64,000 nt of DNA. Source: Gemmatimonas phototrophica (GTDB taxonomy: Bacteria > Gemmatimonadota > Gemmatimonadetes > Gemmatimonadales > Gemmatimonadaceae). The stretch lies in the NCBI RefSeq assembly GCF_000695095.2, contig NZ_CP011454.1, forward strand, positions 2,728,001 to 2,792,000. Direction: 5' to 3'. Numbering within the stretch: the first letter of the stretch is position 1; each line of letters begins with the position of its first letter. The notes beneath the pieces are model-generated. The model saw only the letters and a list, made by a program, of their open reading frames with translations. It ran no database searches and was not told where the DNA came from. Made by a program: the position numbers and the translations under genes. This document shows positions 1 through 7,880 of this stretch, piece by piece.

Positions 1-473
1 AGGCGGTCGCGCGTGACTTTGGCAATGATGCTGGCGCAGGCGATGGCGTAGCACTTGGCGTCGCCCTTCACCACGGCCGTGTGGTCCACCCCGAGGGTGC
101 GCAACGGCTTGCCGTCCACGAGCACGTGGTCTGGTGCAGCGCCGAGGCGTGTCGGAATACGCTGCAGCGCCCGTCGCATCGCCAGCACGGTGGCGTGGTA
201 GATGTTGATGCGATCCACCTCGCGGGCGCTGGCCGCGCCGAGGGCAATGACGAGCGCCTGTTCCCGAATGCGGGCGGCGAGCACCACGCGCGTGGCGTGG
301 TCGAGCTGCTTGGAATCATTGACGCCGGCAATGGCCCGACGATCGTGCGGCATGATCACCGCACATGCGACAACGGGGCCCGCTAAGGGGCCCCGTCCCA
401 CTTCATCAACACCGGCCAGCAGAGGACCATGCTGCTCTCGCAGCGTGCGCTCGATGGGGCTCCAGCGAGCCAC
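1..473 (-). CDS. rnhB: Ribonuclease HII (3' end cut by window edge)
   Basis: RNase HII removes ribonucleotides from DNA and the RNA strand of RNA-DNA hybrids in the cytoplasm. The reading frame runs off the left edge; about 157 codons are visible. Near the N-terminus is DEVGRGPLAGPV, with catalytic D23 and E24. Near the window edge is KGDAKCYAIACASIIAKV, the characteristic RNase HII block with a further active-site Asp. The start is a GTG at 473, chosen because no ATG lies between it and the catalytic motif and because the frame is closed upstream by the TAA that ends rplS. The gene lies 30 bases after rplS on the same strand and is probably cotranscribed with it, a common rplS-rnhB arrangement. 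Family assignment is firm; the exact start is less so. Confidence 0.93.
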   Translation of the reverse strand, partial: MARWSPIERTLREQHGPLLAGVDEVGRGPLAGPVVACAVIMPHDRRAIAGVNDSKQLDHATRVVLAARIREQALVIALGAASAREVDRINIYHATVLAMRRALQRIPTRLGAAPDHVLVDGKPLRTLGVDHTAVVKGDAKCYAIACASIIAKVTRDR

Positions 474-503
474 AGCAGGCGACTCTGACCAGCGCGCCCG
501 CGC

Positions 504-860
504 TTACTTCGCGGGGCGGATGACCTTGCGTTCCTTGATGCGGGCGGCCTTGCCCGTCACGTTGCGCAGGTAGTACAGCTTGGCACGGCGTACCACGCCA
601 CGACGGACCACAACGATTTCGGCCAGCATCGGGCTGTGCACCGGGAAGATGCGCTCCACACCAACGCCGTTGGAAATCTTGCGCACCGTGAACGTTTCGC
701 TCACACCAGCGCCACGACGGGCGATGCAAATGCCTTCGAACGCCTGCACGCGCTCCTTGTCGCCTTCCTTCACGCGCACATTCACACGCACGGTGTCACC
801 GGCGCGGAACGGAGCGACTTCCTTCATCCACTCTTTCTGGGTTTCGATAAACGGATGCAT
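504..860 (-). CDS. rplS: 50S ribosomal protein L19
   Basis: Ribosomal protein L19 of the large subunit, at the interface with the 30S subunit. The 118-residue product starts [11 protein letters not shown] and contains the L19 signature [20 protein letters not shown], then [26 protein letters not shown], and a basic C-terminus ending IRPAK. Length is normal. The frame stays open further upstream to an ATG at 974, but that extension has no L19 character, so 860 is the start. rnhB follows 30 bases downstream. The common upstream neighbour trmD is absent; instead a divergent prolyl oligopeptidase gene lies beyond a 372-base gap. Confidence 0.97.
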   Translation of the reverse strand: MHPFIETQKEWMKEVAPFRAGDTVRVNVRVKEGDKERVQAFEGICIARRGAGVSETFTVRKISNGVGVERIFPVHSPMLAEIVVVRRGVVRRAKLYYLRNVTGKAARIKERKVIRPAK

Positions 861-1232
861 CGTTCGGAACTCCGGGGCCGCAAAACTGGCCCGGTTCAAG
901 GTGCTGCGGATCCGGCGCCCCACCGCGCCAGTACTGCGGGCGCGAACCGGGAAATTGCCGGTGCGAGAGGCCATGACGCGGACACGAAAGCGAAGTCTTT
1001 CGGCCGGAATCGACGTGGCATCGCCGCCAGACCGACGCCGCGAGACCGTTGCCGGCCCGCGCGGAGGTGCTGGGACTGTTGCTGGGTGGAACAGGGTGTA
1101 TCAGCTGTCCCCGAATCGGGGAGAGCTTTGGAACATAGCCAGACCGGCCCGGGGATGGTAGGGGCCGGTCATGGTTCAGGAATGGCCACCGTCGCCGGTT
1201 CGCTCAGCCCATGTGCGTGATAGACTCCTGAC
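861..1232. other. Divergent intergenic region between rplS and prolyl oligopeptidase
   Basis: No convincing gene is seen in these 372 bases, which should hold the rplS-rnhB promoter (leftward) and the peptidase promoter (rightward). Two compact inverted repeats are visible: CCCCG-AAT-CGGGG near 1109-1121 and GACCGGCCC paired with GGGCCGGTC near 1142-1169. Neither is followed by a clear T-run. The second lies 64 bases before the peptidase start. They could be leader structures or operators; I cannot say which. Confidence 0.4.
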
Positions 1233-3302
1233 ATGAACATGCCGCAATATCCCATTTCCCGGAAAGCCCCTCAGGCCGACAGCTACCATGGGGTCACCGT
1301 CGCCGACCCCTACCGTTGGCTGGAAGACGACCGCTCCGACGAGACGGCGGCCTGGGTTGAGGCCCAGAATCGGGTCACGTTCGACTACCTGCACCAGCTC
1401 CCCTACCGGGAGGCTCTGCAGGCCCGAATGACCGCCCTCGTGAACTACCCCCGGCAATCGCCCCCCGAACAGAAGGGCCCCTGGCTGCTCTTTGCCCGTA
1501 ATGATGGGCTGCAAAACCAGGCGGTGTACTTCCTGCAGCACGGGGAACAGGGTGAGCCGGTGGTGCTCCTCGACCCCAATGCCCTGTCCGAAGACGGGAC
1601 CACCCGGGTGGCCGGGCTGACCTTCGACCGGCTGGGGCGCTACATCGCCTATATGGTGAGCCATGCGGGCTCCGATTGGCAGCAGATCCGGGTGCTGGAT
1701 CTGGCCACCCGCGAGACCCTCCCCGACGTGGTGGATTGGGTGAAGGTGTCCGCCATCGCCTGGCATGGGAACGGCTTCTACTACAGCCGCTACCCGGAGC
1801 CTGGCGCCGACGAGGGCGCCTATTCCGCCCGCAACGACGACCATCAGGTGTTTTTCCACGCCCTCGGCACGCCGCAGTCGGCAGACCGTCTGGTGTACCA
1901 CGACCCGGAGAATCTCCAGCGCTTCCACATTGTGGGCACGACGGAAGACGAGCGGTTTGCCGTGCTGTCCATCAGTGATCGTGGCAAAGGGAAGGACGGT
2001 AACGCGCTGCTGGTGAAGGATCTCACCCGCACGGACAGTGAGTTTGTGCCGGTGTGGACGGAGTTTGATGACCAGTTCACCGTGCTGGAGAACGATGGGG
2101 ATGCGCTGCTGGTGCTGACCAACCGCCTGGCGCCGAACCAGAGAGTGGTGCGCATTGACCCATCTCACTTCGGCGAGGAACACTGGACCACCATCATCGC
2201 GGAACGGGAAGAACCACTGGAGGGGGTGAGCACTGCCGGTGGCCGACTCTTTGCGCAGTATCTCAAGGACGTCACCTCGCGAGTTTTTGTGCACCGCTAC
2301 GATGGCACCCTGGAACGGGAGGTCGCGCTCCCGGGCCTGGGGACCAGTGTGGGCTTTGCAGGGGATCACGATACACGCGACGTCTTCTATACCTTCACGT
2401 CGTTCACGGCCCCGGCGACGGTCTACCGGTATCAGCTGTCGTCGGGCGACAGCACCGTGTATCGCGAGGTGGCACTGCCGTTCGATCCGTCGCAGTTCGA
2501 GACGCGTCAGGTATTTGCCACGAGCAAGGATGGTACGCAGATCCCGGCATTCATTGTGGCGAAGAAGGGACTGGTGCTCGACGGCAACAACCCCACCCTG
2601 CTCTACGGGTACGGCGGGTTCAATGTCTCGCTGCCGCCGTCATTCAGTGCGCTACGCGTGGCGTTCCTTGAGCAGGGGGGCGTGTACGTACAGGCCAACC
2701 TGCGGGGCGGTGGCGAGTATGGGGAAGCCTGGCACCAGGCAGGGATGAAGGAGAAGAAGCAGAACGTCTTTGACGATGCCATTGCGGTGGCCGAGTGGCT
2801 GTTTGCGCATGGGTACACGCGCAGCGACAAGCTGGCCATTCAGGGCGGCTCCAACGGCGGCCTGCTGGTGGGCGCGCTCATGACGCAGCGCCCGGAATTG
2901 GCGCGGGTGGCACTGCCGGCCGTGGGCGTCATGGACATGCTGCGCTTTCACACCTTCACGATTGGCTGGAACTGGATAGCCGACTACGGCTCCAGTGACG
3001 ACGCAGAGGCGTTCCAGTACCTCTATGCGTATTCCCCGCTGCATAACCTGCGCGATGGTGTGGCATACCCGGCTACGCTCATCACCACGGCCGACCATGA
3101 TGATCGCGTGGTCCCCGCGCACTCCTTCAAGTTTGCGGCGCGGCTGCAGGAAGCACACGCGGGTGATACGCCAGTGCTCATTCGTATTGAGACCAAGTCC
3201 GGGCACGGCAGTTCATCACTCACCAAACAGATCGAAGAGATGGCCGACGTGTACAGCTTCGTCTTTGCCAACCTCGGGGTCGTGCCGGTGTTTGGGGGGT
3301 AG
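1233..3302 (+). CDS. Prolyl oligopeptidase, S9A family
   Basis: Serine peptidase that cleaves short peptides after proline. The 689-residue length is typical of prolyl oligopeptidases: an N-terminal segment (YPISRKAPQADSYHGVTVADPYRWLED), a seven-bladed propeller that filters substrate size, and a C-terminal alpha/beta-hydrolase domain. The catalytic serine is in GGSNGGLL (S540). The acid and base are D624 in DHDDRV and H658 in SGHGSSS. No signal peptide is evident, so it is probably cytoplasmic or periplasmic through an unrecognised route. It stands alone. The stop is followed closely by the palindromic repeat at 3325. A slightly later in-frame ATG (MPQYP, codon 3) is an alternative start. 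Confidence 0.95.
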   Translation: MNMPQYPISRKAPQADSYHGVTVADPYRWLEDDRSDETAAWVEAQNRVTFDYLHQLPYREALQARMTALVNYPRQSPPEQKGPWLLFARNDGLQNQAVYFLQHGEQGEPVVLLDPNALSEDGTTRVAGLTFDRLGRYIAYMVSHAGSDWQQIRVLDLATRETLPDVVDWVKVSAIAWHGNGFYYSRYPEPGADEGAYSARNDDHQVFFHALGTPQSADRLVYHDPENLQRFHIVGTTEDERFAVLSISDRGKGKDGNALLVKDLTRTDSEFVPVWTEFDDQFTVLENDGDALLVLTNRLAPNQRVVRIDPSHFGEEHWTTIIAEREEPLEGVSTAGGRLFAQYLKDVTSRVFVHRYDGTLEREVALPGLGTSVGFAGDHDTRDVFYTFTSFTAPATVYRYQLSSGDSTVYREVALPFDPSQFETRQVFATSKDGTQIPAFIVAKKGLVLDGNNPTLLYGYGGFNVSLPPSFSALRVAFLEQGGVYVQANLRGGGEYGEAWHQAGMKEKKQNVFDDAIAVAEWLFAHGYTRSDKLAIQGGSNGGLLVGALMTQRPELARVALPAVGVMDMLRFHTFTIGWNWIADYGSSDDAEAFQYLYAYSPLHNLRDGVAYPATLITTADHDDRVVPAHSFKFAARLQEAHAGDTPVLIRIETKSGHGSSSLTKQIEEMADVYSFVFANLGVVPVFGG

Positions 3303-3324
3303 TGCGGTGCGCAGGGGCTGATTG

Positions 3325-3447
3325 AACTGCCGGGAATGACAACAGCAAGACTTACTGCATGACAAATGCATGACGACGGCGGAGGAACACGAGGCCCGTC
3401 ATGCTGTTGTCAAGCTATAGCTCATGCTGTTGTCCTGGAGGGAAGTT
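3325..3447. repeat. Palindromic dispersed repeat, copy 1
   Basis: A roughly 120-base imperfect inverted repeat. The left arm begins AACTGCCGGGAATGACAACA and the right arm reads TCATGCTGTTGTC twice before ending near GGGAAGTT. Arms are built from an 11-12-base unit close to TCATGCTGTTG. The same element recurs at 13642-13763, and its right half at 42679-42722. This copy overlaps the 3' end of the GxxExxY gene and supplies its last codons and stop. It shares no sequence with the terminator-like hairpins elsewhere in the window. Confidence 0.85.
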
Positions 3448-3829
3448 TTTGCCTCTCCGCCGAATAGTTCTCAACGCGCCGAACCTCACCACCCGGCCCA
3501 AAGTTGAGCAGCAACCCCACCGGACAGCGCGCCACCACCAAATAGTGCAGCAGTTGGTCGCGATGAATCTGCAAGAGCCGCGACACCTGCTTGGCCTCTA
3601 TGACCACGACGTCATTCACAATCACGTCAGCTCGGTAGTGGCCGACGTCAACCCCTCGGTGCTTCACCACGAAGGGGACTTCCTGCGCCACCTGCAGGCC
3701 GGCGTGGCGTAGCTCAACCACGAGGGCGCGGTGATACACCCGCTCCAGCAAGTTGGCGGGCAAGGTATCGCGTACGAGATAGAACGCCGCGATGATCTGT
3801 TCGGTGAGTTCCTGATGCGGATACCGCAC
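3422..3829 (-). CDS. GxxExxY family protein (PD-(D/E)XK-like)
   Basis: Small 135-residue protein of the GxxExxY family, related to PDDEXK_3 putative nucleases; function unknown. Early in the protein, LLERVYHRAL matches the ExVY part of the signature. In the middle, a D-x(n)-E-x-K pattern (HYRADVIVNDVVVIEAKQ) is the likely metal-binding nuclease core. Near the end is LLNFGPGGEVRRV. The last residues, LPSRTTA and the TGA stop, are encoded by the right arm of the palindromic repeat. The gene is monocistronic, with a hairpin separating it from the upstream DUF885 gene. The family occurs patchily in genomes, consistent with a selfish or defence role; this is inference. Confidence 0.85.
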   Translation of the reverse strand: MRYPHQELTEQIIAAFYLVRDTLPANLLERVYHRALVVELRHAGLQVAQEVPFVVKHRGVDVGHYRADVIVNDVVVIEAKQVSRLLQIHRDQLLHYLVVARCPVGLLLNFGPGGEVRRVENYSAERQKLPSRTTA

Positions 3830-3837
3830 AAATGCCT

Positions 3838-3876
3838 CCGGGGGTGAACGGCCAAAATTAGGCCAGTCACCCCCGG
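3838..3876 (-). terminator. Hairpin after the DUF885 gene
   Basis: Inverted repeat CCGGGGGTGA ... TCACCCCCGG with an inner GGCC/GGCC pairing around AAAATTA. It lies 30 bases past the stop of the DUF885 gene and just before the start of the GxxExxY gene. There is no long T-run, so termination strength is uncertain. Confidence 0.65.
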
Positions 3877-3905
3877 ATCACGTTACCGCCACAACGCCCG
3901 CGAAC

Positions 3906-5885
3906 TCATTTCACCGGGAACGGCCTCGGCGCCGGCAGCTGCTCCGCGAACTTCCACGGCGCAGCGCCGCCGCGTTCAAGCGGTACCTTCGCCAGACGCG
4001 CCCGGACCATGGCAATGGGCATTGGGCCACCCTGATAGAGCGCATCATGGAACTCGCGGTCCTTCATCTTGCCGCTGGCCACCAACTCCTTGTACAGCGA
4101 CCGCAGCTGCAAGCCGCCCAGCATATAGGCCGCCTGATAGATGGGCGAATATGATCCGTTGAACGAACGCCGCACCTCAGCCTCGGAGTTGGCGCGCTCG
4201 AACGGCACCTTGTCCACCAGATATTCAATGCACTGCTCCGGCGTCATCTTGCCCAGATGAAAGCTGAGCGAAAAGACAATGCGCGCACTGCGATGCATGC
4301 GCCACGCCAATGCACCAAGGCGGTCTTCGGGACGCACATGAAAGTCGTGGTCCCACAGAAACATCTCCCAGTACAACGCCATCCCTTCATTCCAAAACGG
4401 CGTGTTGAACAGACGACGGTGCGTGTTGTAGCGCGCCGTCATGAACCCCTGCAGATGATGTCCGGGGTTGAGCTCGTGGAACACCGTGGCGCGGGAGAAG
4501 TGCGGGTTGTTCCCCCGCATGCTCATCATCTTTTCTTCGTCGGTCATCTCGTTGGTGGGATACGACACCAGAATATTCTCACCACCAAGAAAGAACGGAC
4601 TCACCCGCTGACGCTCCGGCGACAGCATCTCCATGCGCCAGTCTTCGCGCGCCAACGCCGGAATGGTGACCCAGTCCTGCTTTCCGAAGAACGCCTCGGC
4701 TTCATTGGCGAGATCACGAATGAGATCCGGCTGCTTGCCCGGCTCCACATACATGTTCTTCACCTTCTCCATGGCCGCCTTCCAGTCGTCTCCAAAGCCC
4801 AACTGGCGCGCCGCCTTTTTGGCCTCCGCTTCGCTGAAGGCGTACTCACGCTCGGCAATCGCCACCAACTCATCGGCCGTATACGGAATCATGGCGTGGC
4901 GCAAATCCATGGCCAGCCCTTCGGCGCCAATAGGATCGCCAATAATCGGCTCGTTGGCCGACGCGGCGTTGCGTGGGGCCTGCGCCGCGGCACCGCCCGG
5001 GCCTCTACCGCCACCGGGACCGCCAGTGGCAGCCACCGAAGGCGCGGCGGCTGCGACCTGAATACCCACAATGCGCTGACGAATGGTCTGCGTGTAGCGT
5101 CGCATGGCCTCGTCCAGCGTCTGGTACGGGGTGGCCGCCCACCAAGTGAACACGGGGTCGTAGCCGCTGTAAAAGCGATACCACTGCGACACCACATTGC
5201 GAATCTGATCGAGCTGATCAGCCGTTCGGTTACCCACGGTACGCGACACCTTGGGCGCCGATGCGCGCGCACGACTGCTGTCGCCCCCCGCTCTCGCCGC
5301 ACCACCCGGCGCCGGCTCCAGCAGGGCGCGCAGACTGTCAATCTGTTTGGTGACCTCGGAGAGCGTGCGCGCCGCCTGCTGCCCATTGATGCTGTTGAGC
5401 TCACGACGTGCCTCGTGCAACGCCAGCAGCCGGTCACCGAAGGGCATGAGGGGCGCCATCTCCTGCATCTGCTTGTCCTCGCGCTCCATGAGCTCGAGCT
5501 GATAGCGCAGGTGGTTGTCGAGCAGTACGTAGTCGGCTTTGCCTTCCTGCGACAATTTCCCGAAGTCGAGCCCCGTGAGCCGTTCCCGCCACGCCGAGAA
5601 GAAGGCACGCATGCGCGTGCGCTGCGACTTGGAATCGGGGGCGTCATACCGACGCTGCAGCGCTGACTGATCGGCCGCAAAGCGCGTGATCACCTCAGCC
5701 AGCTCACTGGTGGTGGTGCCCATGAACTGCGACAACGCCGGAACGCTGGCCTTGGGATCGGCCGGAAAGATCTGCTTCGTTGTCGGCGGTACACCGGGAC
5801 CCTGGGCCAGTGCAACGCACGGCGCCAACAGGCCGCTGACGAGAAACGCCGAAGCGAAACGACGAGGGTGCACGACACGCTCCAC
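3906..5885 (-). CDS. DUF885 family exported putative metallopeptidase
   Basis: A 659-residue DUF885 protein. These large exported proteins carry a zinc-peptidase-like HExxPGHHxQ motif; substrates are generally unknown. The N-terminus (RRFASAFLVSGLLAPCVALAQG) is a signal peptide with a likely cut after ALA. The metal-binding motif HELNPGHHLQG lies in the C-terminal third, followed by NEGMALYWEM, a second conserved block. A Gly/Pro/Ala-rich low-complexity linker sits in the middle, near residues 280-310. The nominal start at 5885 is GTG, and further GTG codons follow within five residues, so the exact start is open. It ends above a hairpin at 3838-3876 and is probably its own transcription unit. 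Confidence 0.88.
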   Translation of the reverse strand: MERVVHPRRFASAFLVSGLLAPCVALAQGPGVPPTTKQIFPADPKASVPALSQFMGTTTSELAEVITRFAADQSALQRRYDAPDSKSQRTRMRAFFSAWRERLTGLDFGKLSQEGKADYVLLDNHLRYQLELMEREDKQMQEMAPLMPFGDRLLALHEARRELNSINGQQAARTLSEVTKQIDSLRALLEPAPGGAARAGGDSSRARASAPKVSRTVGNRTADQLDQIRNVVSQWYRFYSGYDPVFTWWAATPYQTLDEAMRRYTQTIRQRIVGIQVAAAAPSVAATGGPGGGRGPGGAAAQAPRNAASANEPIIGDPIGAEGLAMDLRHAMIPYTADELVAIAEREYAFSEAEAKKAARQLGFGDDWKAAMEKVKNMYVEPGKQPDLIRDLANEAEAFFGKQDWVTIPALAREDWRMEMLSPERQRVSPFFLGGENILVSYPTNEMTDEEKMMSMRGNNPHFSRATVFHELNPGHHLQGFMTARYNTHRRLFNTPFWNEGMALYWEMFLWDHDFHVRPEDRLGALAWRMHRSARIVFSLSFHLGKMTPEQCIEYLVDKVPFERANSEAEVRRSFNGSYSPIYQAAYMLGGLQLRSLYKELVASGKMKDREFHDALYQGGPMPIAMVRARLAKVPLERGGAAPWKFAEQLPAPRPFPVK

Positions 5886-5969
5886 GGGACAAGGGGCTGT
5901 TTACTGTCTGATCACGACTCCCGTCGTGATGTCATCGCCCCAAGTTGGCTCGCCGCGCGACTTTTGGCA

Positions 5970-7880
5970 TCACCCCGCGCCGGATTCCGCGGCAAGCGTT
6001 TCCAGGACTTCCCAGCGCTCCATGAGCACCGTGAGGTCGTTGTCCATGGTCGCCAGCTCGCCCTGCAGCGCCACCACCCGCGCCCCATCGCGCAGGACGG
6101 CGGGATCGCTCAACTGCGAGAAGACCCCGTTGCGCGCCTCTTCCAGTGCGGCAATCCGGTCGGGGAGGGCGGCCAGCTCGCTCGTCTCCTTGTACGACAG
6201 CTTTCGTTTTTTGGCCTTTGTGGGCGCAGCCTCCGACGACGGCGTCGGTCGACTGGACTTGACCGGCGCAACCTCCGGCAGCACGACCGGACGCTGCCGC
6301 ACCCAATCGGTGTACCCACCGGCGTACTCGCGCACCACGCCCCGCCCTTCAAACACCAACGTACTGGTCACCACGGCATCAATGAACGCGCGGTCGTGGG
6401 AGACCAACAGCAGCGTGCCATGAAAGTCGAGTAACAGCTGCTCCAGCACGTCCAGCGTCTCCATATCGAGATCGTTGGTGGGCTCGTCGAGCACCAGCAC
6501 ATTGAACGACCGCGTGAACAGTCGCGCCAGCAGGAGGCGGTTCCGCTCGCCACCACTGAGCGCCCGCACCGGTGTGCGCGCCCGATCCTGAGTGAACAGA
6601 AAGTCCTGCAGATAGCCGTTCACATGCCGACGCTGACCACCCACCTGCACCCACTCGGTGCCATCACCAATGGACTCAAAGACGCTCTGGTCGGGGTTCA
6701 GCTGTTCCCGCAACTGATCGAAGTACGCGACTTCCAGGTTGGTGCCGTGCCGCACCGTGCCGGCCTGCGGCACCAGTTCGCCAAGGAGCAGCTTGAGCAG
6801 GGTGGTTTTGCCGGACCCGTTGGGGCCCACCAATCCGACCCGGTCGCCACGCATGATGGTGGCGCTGAAGTCCTGCACGATGGGGCGATCGCCATGGGCA
6901 AACGTGAGCCCTTGGGCTTCCAGCACGAGACGGCCGGAGCGTTCGGCTTCCTGAACCTGCGCACGGGTGGTCCCGAGGCGGTCACGCCGCCCTGCCCGCT
7001 CCACGCGCATGGCTTCGAGCGACCGCACCCGCCCTTCGTTGCGGGTACGACGCGCCTGAATGCCGGTCCGAATCCACACCTCTTCCTGCGCCAGCCGACG
7101 ATCAAAGTCTTCCCACTCCTTCGCCTCGGCGTGCAGCATGGCGTCCTTCCGCTCGAGGTACGTGTCGTAGTCCGTCCCGAAGTCGGCCAAGCGGCCTCGA
7201 TCGAGTTCCACAATACGCGTGGCCACCCGACGCAAGAAGGCGCGATCGTGCGTGACGAAGATGAGCGAGATCCCCTGCGTGATGAGATACTCTTCCATCC
7301 ACTCAATCGCGTCGATGTCGAGGTGATTGGTGGGCTCGTCAAGCAGCAGGACATCGGGGGCATTTACCAATGCGCGGGCCAACAGCGCCTGACGCGTGCG
7401 CCCTCCCGATGCCTGCTTAATGCGCGCTTCGGGATCGAGCGCCAGATGCTGCAGTACCGTTTCCACCCGCAGATGCAATTGCCACGCATTGGCGGCATCA
7501 ATCTGCCGATGCAACCGGTCGAGCTCCTGCAGCGCTTTCTCGGAATGATCGGTGGCCACCAACACCGATGCGGCATGATAGCGCGCCAACAGTTCGCCGT
7601 TGGCCCCAAGCCCGGCCGCCACGATATCGAACATGGTACCCTGCAGGGTGCGCGGCACGTCTTGTTCGAGGCGTGCCACCGACACGCCCCCCTGCCGTAC
7701 CACGATGCCGCTGTCTGGTGTGAGCGTGCCATCGAGCACTTGCATGAGCGTGCTCTTGCCAGCGCCGTTGCGTCCCAGAATGCAAACGCGCTCTCCGCGC
7801 TCAATGGCAAAGTTCGCGCCGTTGAGTACCGGTGGCCCGCCAAACGCCACCGTGATGTCCTGCAGCGAGACCAGTGCCAT
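5970..7880 (-). CDS. uup: ABC-F family ATPase, Uup-like
   Basis: Duplicated-ATPase ABC-F protein with no membrane domain. Relatives act on ribosomes or, for Uup, in tolerance of replication and translation problems. The product is 636 residues. ATPase 1 has Walker A GRNGAGKST (residues 36-44), a weak signature ASGGRTRQ and Walker B LLLDEPTNHLD. A linker of about 80 residues follows. ATPase 2 has GPNGSGKTT, LSGGERNR and LVLDEPTNDLD. A Lys-rich segment and a coiled-coil tail of about 70 residues match the Uup C-terminal DNA-binding domain. The ATG at 7880 shares one base with the TGA of the upstream GHL10 gene, indicating translational coupling. The much longer open frame upstream is only the shadow of that gene. 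Confidence 0.9.
   Translation of the reverse strand: MALVSLQDITVAFGGPPVLNGANFAIERGERVCILGRNGAGKSTLMQVLDGTLTPDSGIVVRQGGVSVARLEQDVPRTLQGTMFDIVAAGLGANGELLARYHAASVLVATDHSEKALQELDRLHRQIDAANAWQLHLRVETVLQHLALDPEARIKQASGGRTRQALLARALVNAPDVLLLDEPTNHLDIDAIEWMEEYLITQGISLIFVTHDRAFLRRVATRIVELDRGRLADFGTDYDTYLERKDAMLHAEAKEWEDFDRRLAQEEVWIRTGIQARRTRNEGRVRSLEAMRVERAGRRDRLGTTRAQVQEAERSGRLVLEAQGLTFAHGDRPIVQDFSATIMRGDRVGLVGPNGSGKTTLLKLLLGELVPQAGTVRHGTNLEVAYFDQLREQLNPDQSVFESIGDGTEWVQVGGQRRHVNGYLQDFLFTQDRARTPVRALSGGERNRLLLARLFTRSFNVLVLDEPTNDLDMETLDVLEQLLLDFHGTLLLVSHDRAFIDAVVTSTLVFEGRGVVREYAGGYTDWVRQRPVVLPEVAPVKSSRPTPSSEAAPTKAKKRKLSYKETSELAALPDRIAALEEARNGVFSQLSDPAVLRDGARVVALQGELATMDNDLTVLMERWEVLETLAAESGAG

Noticed and set aside
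473-504. Read-through from rplS into rnhB, since both are in the same frame
   Set aside because: TAA ends rplS with a normal C-terminus, and 30 bases separate it from a suitable GTG. Being in frame has a one-in-three chance.
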